55,194 bases of DNA from IMG/VR virus record IMGVR_UViG_3300047444_000219, positions 1 to 55,194 of that record. One strand, written 5' to 3'. Positions within the stretch are counted from its first letter, which is position 1, and each line of letters starts with the position of its first letter. The notes beneath the pieces are model-generated. The model worked only from the letters and a program-made list of their open reading frames with translations. It was not told where the DNA came from and made no database searches. The DNA comes from a virus. Positions 51,466 through 55,194 of this stretch are shown here, one piece after another. The translations under genes and the position numbers were made by a program.

Positions 51466-54249
51466 ATGTCCATTCTGATGGCAGAAGCATTCTCGACGTT
51501 CGCCCCGACCGGCGTCGCCACGGCGCTCGCCAACCTGCCGGGGGCGGACACCGCCTACCGCGTGGTGCCTGACCCGGTGGTGCCGACGCGCTTCGGGATC
51601 AGCATGGGCCAGCGCAACGGCTTCTCCGACTGGAGCCTGTCGTGGCAGTTCGGTGCGATCTTTACGGGCTCGGCCTATGGCAATGGCGTCGCGGTCGCCG
51701 TGGGCAGGTCCGGCCTGATCGCCTACTCTACCGACTTCCTGAACTGGAGCAAGTCGGCGCTGTCCGGCGTCGTCGTGGACTTCTGCGACGTGCAGTACCT
51801 GAATAACCAGTTCGTCGCGCTCACGAAGACCGGCGCGGTGTACACGTCCACGGACGGCATCAACTGGACGCTGAAGGCTAACCAGAACCTGACGGCGGCA
51901 GCGATTGGCTCGATTGACTTCGGCAACGGCCTGTACCTGATGTTCGCCGGGAGTGTCAACACGGCCTACTACACGAGCCCCGACCTCGTGACGTGGACCC
52001 AACGCGCCTTCCCGTCCGCCAACTACGGCACCTGCCGCTTCGGTAATGGTGCGTTCGCGGCAAGCGGTAACGGCACGACGGCGTTCCGCTCGACCGATGG
52101 CATCACCTGGACCTCGCAGACCGCACCCAACGGCTCCACGAACGGCAGCACGACCGGACTCATGCTGTTCGGCGCGATGAACGGTGTGCCCGGCCCGGCA
52201 CATATCCGCGTGGCTGGCGCGAACACCTCGTCGTACTCGACCGATGGCGGGCTGACCTGGACGGCAATGGCATCGAATGCGCCGACCACATCGCTGACGG
52301 GTGCGGCGCTGGTCAACGGTCGCCTGATCTTCGGATTGATCGGGCAGGCGTTCTACTATCAGGCCAATGCTACGGTCGCGCCGGTAGCCGTTTCTATCGC
52401 CACGGGACGCCTAGACGGCGGAAATGGCGTGACTGGCCTGTACGCAGCCGGTGTGTACGTGCTGATGGGTATCGGCGTGTCCCAGACGCTCGACTTCACG
52501 CGCTACGATTCGATCATCGCGTCGGCGGGCTACCCCACGGACATTGCATACGGCAATGGCGTGTACGTCGCCTCCTACGGCACCAGCGCACCGCTCTACG
52601 GGGTGTACTACTCGCCGGACGGCGTGACTTGGAAGCTCGCCAAGGTGCCGACCTCCGCGTCGTCCCTGACGATGGGCAAGATCGCTTTCGGCAATGGTCT
52701 GTTCGTGGTGGGTGACAGCGGCGGCAACCTGTATAGCTCGACCGATGGTGCAAACTGGCAGATGGTCTCGACCGGCGTGCTGCCCGTGGGCCAGGTCTCC
52801 TGCATCGCCTACGGTAACGGCGTGTGGATCGCGGCAGTTCAGACCAACTCCAGCACCATTTCGGCGTACTCGACCGATGGCATCAACTGGGTGGCGAAGA
52901 CCATCACGAGCATCGCGTCGGCGCGGCTCTCGATCAAGTTCGGTGCCGGTCTTTTCATTGCGGTCTACAACAACACGGGGTCTGTCTATACGTCCCCGGA
53001 CGCGCTGACGTGGACGGCTAGGCTCCTGCCTAACAGCTTGGTCTCCGTGGACCATGACTACGATCCGACCTACGGATGGTTCCTCACGACCAACACGGCC
53101 AACAACGCGTGCAAGTCGGTAGACGGCATCACCTGGACCGTGCTTGCGACGCCTACCCTTCCCAGCGGCGGGGCCAACCAAGGGCTTATCACGCATTGCA
53201 ACGGCATCACGTACGTCAGCCTGCCCAACGCGATCTATGCGTCGCCGTCCAGTGATCAGGTCAACTGGACGCTGCTGAACTACCCGGCCAACGTCACTTT
53301 CGGGCGCGGCGTCTCGGCGGGCGGCAAGCTGCTGATCACGAGCACCGCAGGCCACATCTGGAATTCGGTAGGCCCGGTCAGCCTGAGCCGTACGATGGCG
53401 GACACGACCAACCGCGCGATGTACACGGGCTTCAGCCTGTACGTGCCGCCCGGCTTCACGCCTGCCGCGTCCGATCACTCGATCCGGCTGCTGGGCGCGA
53501 CGTTCATGGGCATGGGCACGTTCGAACTGCGCAACGACCTGTCCGTCGCCAAGGACCTCGTGATGTCCGCGCAAAGCTCGACGCGTCTCACCGTCGGTGC
53601 GGTGAACTACATCGAAATGGGTGCTGATCCGGTCGCCAACTGGTTCCGTATCTGGGTGAACGACCTGCTGTGCTACGACGGCCCGTGCCTGTCCACCGCC
53701 GCCCTCACGCCGCTGCTGATCAATGCTGGCGTGCTGTACGGCACCGACTCGTTCGTGCTGGGCAACTGGTACATCCTCGACACGCGCGGTACGTTCTGCA
53801 ACACGAGGCTGGGCTCCGCGACGCGCATCATCACGCGCCCACCGACCCGCGACGTGAGCACGCAGCTTTACCAGCCGTCGCCGACAGGTAAGCCGAACTC
53901 GCAGGTGGTGGGCGCGGCGCTGGGCAACCCGGTTCCGCCGCTCGTTGTGGGGGACACCGTGGGGAATACGGACTATTATGCGGCGGACGACAACAACGTC
54001 AGTGGCTTCGCGCAGGTGTATGCGGTTGTCGTGCGCACGGTGGGCCAGAATCTCGGCACCGCGCCGCACGCGCTCTCAGCGCTCGTGAAGTCCAACGGTG
54101 TGGAGTCGGTCGTGGACGGCCCGAGCCTCGCGATCCCGAACCAGTACGGCCTCGCCGATTCGGTGTTCTACACGGACCCGAACACTGCTGCCGCATGGAC
54201 CCCCGCAGCCGTCAAGGCCGCGCAATTTGGTGTTCGAATCAAGTCGTAA
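51466..54249 (+). CDS. tail fibre with BNR/sialidase-like beta-propeller repeats, paralogue C, 927 aa
   Basis: ATG 51466 behind AAGGAG. The N-terminus (MSILMAEAFSTFAPTGVATA) resembles the MDGF start of paralogues A and B. Residues about 60-620 hold many (Y/F).S(T/P)DG..W(T/K/V) repeats alternating with FGNG(L/A)(Y/F) strands, as in BNR/Asp-box propellers; examples are YTSTDGINWTLKANQNL and SSTDGANWQMVS. A LamG-like domain and the A/B-type C-terminal module (ITRPPTRD ... GNTDYY ... AAQFGVRIKS) follow. The Asp-box blades suggest sugar binding or depolymerase-like receptor recognition; no catalytic site is identified. Confidence 0.78.
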   Translation: MSILMAEAFSTFAPTGVATALANLPGADTAYRVVPDPVVPTRFGISMGQRNGFSDWSLSWQFGAIFTGSAYGNGVAVAVGRSGLIAYSTDFLNWSKSALSGVVVDFCDVQYLNNQFVALTKTGAVYTSTDGINWTLKANQNLTAAAIGSIDFGNGLYLMFAGSVNTAYYTSPDLVTWTQRAFPSANYGTCRFGNGAFAASGNGTTAFRSTDGITWTSQTAPNGSTNGSTTGLMLFGAMNGVPGPAHIRVAGANTSSYSTDGGLTWTAMASNAPTTSLTGAALVNGRLIFGLIGQAFYYQANATVAPVAVSIATGRLDGGNGVTGLYAAGVYVLMGIGVSQTLDFTRYDSIIASAGYPTDIAYGNGVYVASYGTSAPLYGVYYSPDGVTWKLAKVPTSASSLTMGKIAFGNGLFVVGDSGGNLYSSTDGANWQMVSTGVLPVGQVSCIAYGNGVWIAAVQTNSSTISAYSTDGINWVAKTITSIASARLSIKFGAGLFIAVYNNTGSVYTSPDALTWTARLLPNSLVSVDHDYDPTYGWFLTTNTANNACKSVDGITWTVLATPTLPSGGANQGLITHCNGITYVSLPNAIYASPSSDQVNWTLLNYPANVTFGRGVSAGGKLLITSTAGHIWNSVGPVSLSRTMADTTNRAMYTGFSLYVPPGFTPAASDHSIRLLGATFMGMGTFELRNDLSVAKDLVMSAQSSTRLTVGAVNYIEMGADPVANWFRIWVNDLLCYDGPCLSTAALTPLLINAGVLYGTDSFVLGNWYILDTRGTFCNTRLGSATRIITRPPTRDVSTQLYQPSPTGKPNSQVVGAALGNPVPPLVVGDTVGNTDYYAADDNNVSGFAQVYAVVVRTVGQNLGTAPHALSALVKSNGVESVVDGPSLAIPNQYGLADSVFYTDPNTAAAWTPAAVKAAQFGVRIKS

Positions 54250-54252
54250 CCG

Positions 54253-55194
54253 ATGGCAGAAAACACCAACCTGGTGTACGTGGGAGAGCGTGTCCTGATC
54301 GGGCACCCTCCCGCGAGTAATGCGCACCTGATCGACTACGCCTACGCCGCCGAACTTCTGGTGGGTAAGGACCTGCCGCGCATATTCGTCGCGAGCCAGC
54401 AGGAGATCGTCGTCACGGGCGCGGGGGTCCAGAACTCGTCGTACCTCGCGTCGGTCGCGCAGCTTAACCAGGTGCTGATCGGTGCGGAGTACTTCCGCTT
54501 CGCCGTCGTCAACCTGCAAGAAGCCGTGGTGGTCGGCGCACCGCCGCCGATACCGCACATCGCTACCATCGCGCGTGTGGCTGAAGTGGTGGTCGGCAAG
54601 ATTCCGAACTCGCCGGGTCTCGCGCAGGTCGAGAGCGTGGTGGTCGGGTCCTACCCCGCCGACGCTCTGGTGTCGCTCTACCAGTACGGCGCGCAGGTCC
54701 AGGAGGCGCTGAAGAAGGTGCCGCCGATGGTGCCGGTGGCAAGCTACTTCTCGCCGACATCGGTGCGTGAGGAAGCCCAGCAGGCCCTGACCGCCCACCC
54801 CGCACCGCTGCCGATCAGCCAGGTCTCGTCGCGCTGGTCTGTCCAGCGGGTCCTCTCGAAGCGCACCACGCCCGCGCCGTCCACGCTGTTCTCCAAGGAC
54901 CAGGCGCGCGGTCTTTACCAGTTGACGACCAGGCACGTGGTGCTACCCTCGCTGAACAGCGCCAGCTACTTCGGCAAGGTGCAGGCTCATACCGAGGTGA
55001 TGCAGGTCGTCAAGCGGGTAGCCGTCACCACGCCGACCAACACCTGGTCCCAGATCGCTACGCGCTCGATGGCGCACCTCGTGCTGAAGTCCCTAAGCAT
55101 CGCCTACACGCCCAAGGGCTTCGTCGCCGTCGCGTCGTACCCGCAACTGGCGCTGTGCGAGGCCACCGACATGTCCGGGGTGTTCGGTAGCAAG
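54253..55194 (+). CDS. repeat-rich tail protein, 3' truncated (314 residues visible)
   Basis: ATG 54253, 3 bp after the fibre C stop, remaining open to the window end. The first ~140 residues contain at least six copies of a strand unit E.(V/L)(V/L)(V/I)G separated by roughly 20-25 residues (GERVLIGH, AELLVGK, NQVLIGA, EAVVVGA, AEVVVGK, ESVVVGS), often followed by Pro. The rest (YFSPTSVREEAQQALTAHPA; QVVKRVAVTTPTNTWSQIAT) is less regular. A repetitive beta structure such as a fibre shaft or solenoid is likely. No family is recognised. Confidence 0.65.
   Translation, partial: MAENTNLVYVGERVLIGHPPASNAHLIDYAYAAELLVGKDLPRIFVASQQEIVVTGAGVQNSSYLASVAQLNQVLIGAEYFRFAVVNLQEAVVVGAPPPIPHIATIARVAEVVVGKIPNSPGLAQVESVVVGSYPADALVSLYQYGAQVQEALKKVPPMVPVASYFSPTSVREEAQQALTAHPAPLPISQVSSRWSVQRVLSKRTTPAPSTLFSKDQARGLYQLTTRHVVLPSLNSASYFGKVQAHTEVMQVVKRVAVTTPTNTWSQIATRSMAHLVLKSLSIAYTPKGFVAVASYPQLALCEATDMSGVFGSK

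Noticed and set aside
1-55194. CRISPR array interpretation of the 25 repeats
   Set aside because: Spacing is irregular (0.4-4.7 kb), the repeats are 16 bp and many lie inside genes; there are no spacers or cas genes.
1-55194. Insertion-sequence or transposon ends as source of the 16-bp repeats
   Set aside because: No transposase gene, no paired long terminal repeats and no target duplications were seen around the sites.

Overview
This window reads as most of the genome of a tailed, long-tailed (siphovirus-type) bacteriophage with a high-GC host, probably a proteobacterium. The reasons are that every convincing gene lies on the + strand, genes are packed with 1-4 bp ATGA/GTGA overlaps, codons are strongly G/C-ending, promoters are of sigma-70 type, and there is a complete head-to-tail module running portal, head morphogenesis protein, protease, scaffold-like protein, HK97-fold capsid, connectors, tail tube, frameshifted chaperone pair, 1,499-residue tape measure, tail hub and fibres. 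No integrase, classical repressor, terminase, endolysin, helicase or primase was recognised, so these are outside the window, too diverged to see, or absent. Both ends cut a gene (2-190 and 54253-55194). All coordinates were read by hand from the sequence.

Layout. 1-14 kb is an accessory region of about 38 small genes in short operons. Each operon typically starts with a stereotyped cassette: TTGAC(A/T), 16-17 bp, a TATACT/TAGAAT-type -10, then an AAGGAGTG Shine-Dalgarno. Most genes are unrecognised; exceptions are a DUF3310 protein, a DUF1653 protein, a possible HTH protein and three small membrane proteins. 14-25 kb is a metabolic and replication region: ATP-dependent DNA ligase, a pyruvate-phosphate-dikinase-like protein without its usual C-terminal barrel, a zinc-ribbon/winged-helix protein, two paralogous CX5R phosphatases flanking a conserved protein of unknown function, and a family A DNA polymerase. 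25-55 kb is the virion module.

The most striking feature is a 16-bp inverted repeat, TTGCAATCAATTGCAA (7-bp arms around a 2-bp centre). It occurs 25 times across about 50 kb, 17 with CA at the centre and 8 with TG on the + strand. Two copies carry one substitution, and a 26th, degenerate copy sits in front of another promoter. Ten copies are intergenic. Several of these lie 4-11 bp upstream of a -35 box, one supplies a -35 box, two lie just downstream of a -10, and three touch a Shine-Dalgarno. Fifteen are inside genes, where they are read in stop-free frames (LQSIA, LQLIA, CNQLQ, AINC, AIDC). This resembles a genome-wide operator/stoperator or nucleoid/partition array and is the best candidate for an undescribed system here.

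Other points of interest: two short promoter-to-terminator transcripts without a convincing gene (about 9888-10082 and 24846-24946), the kinase-like and phosphatase gene set, a tail-hub protein made of three ~360-residue repeats whose first repeat begins in the preceding gene, a fibre gene broken by a one-base frameshift, and three tandem fibre paralogues.
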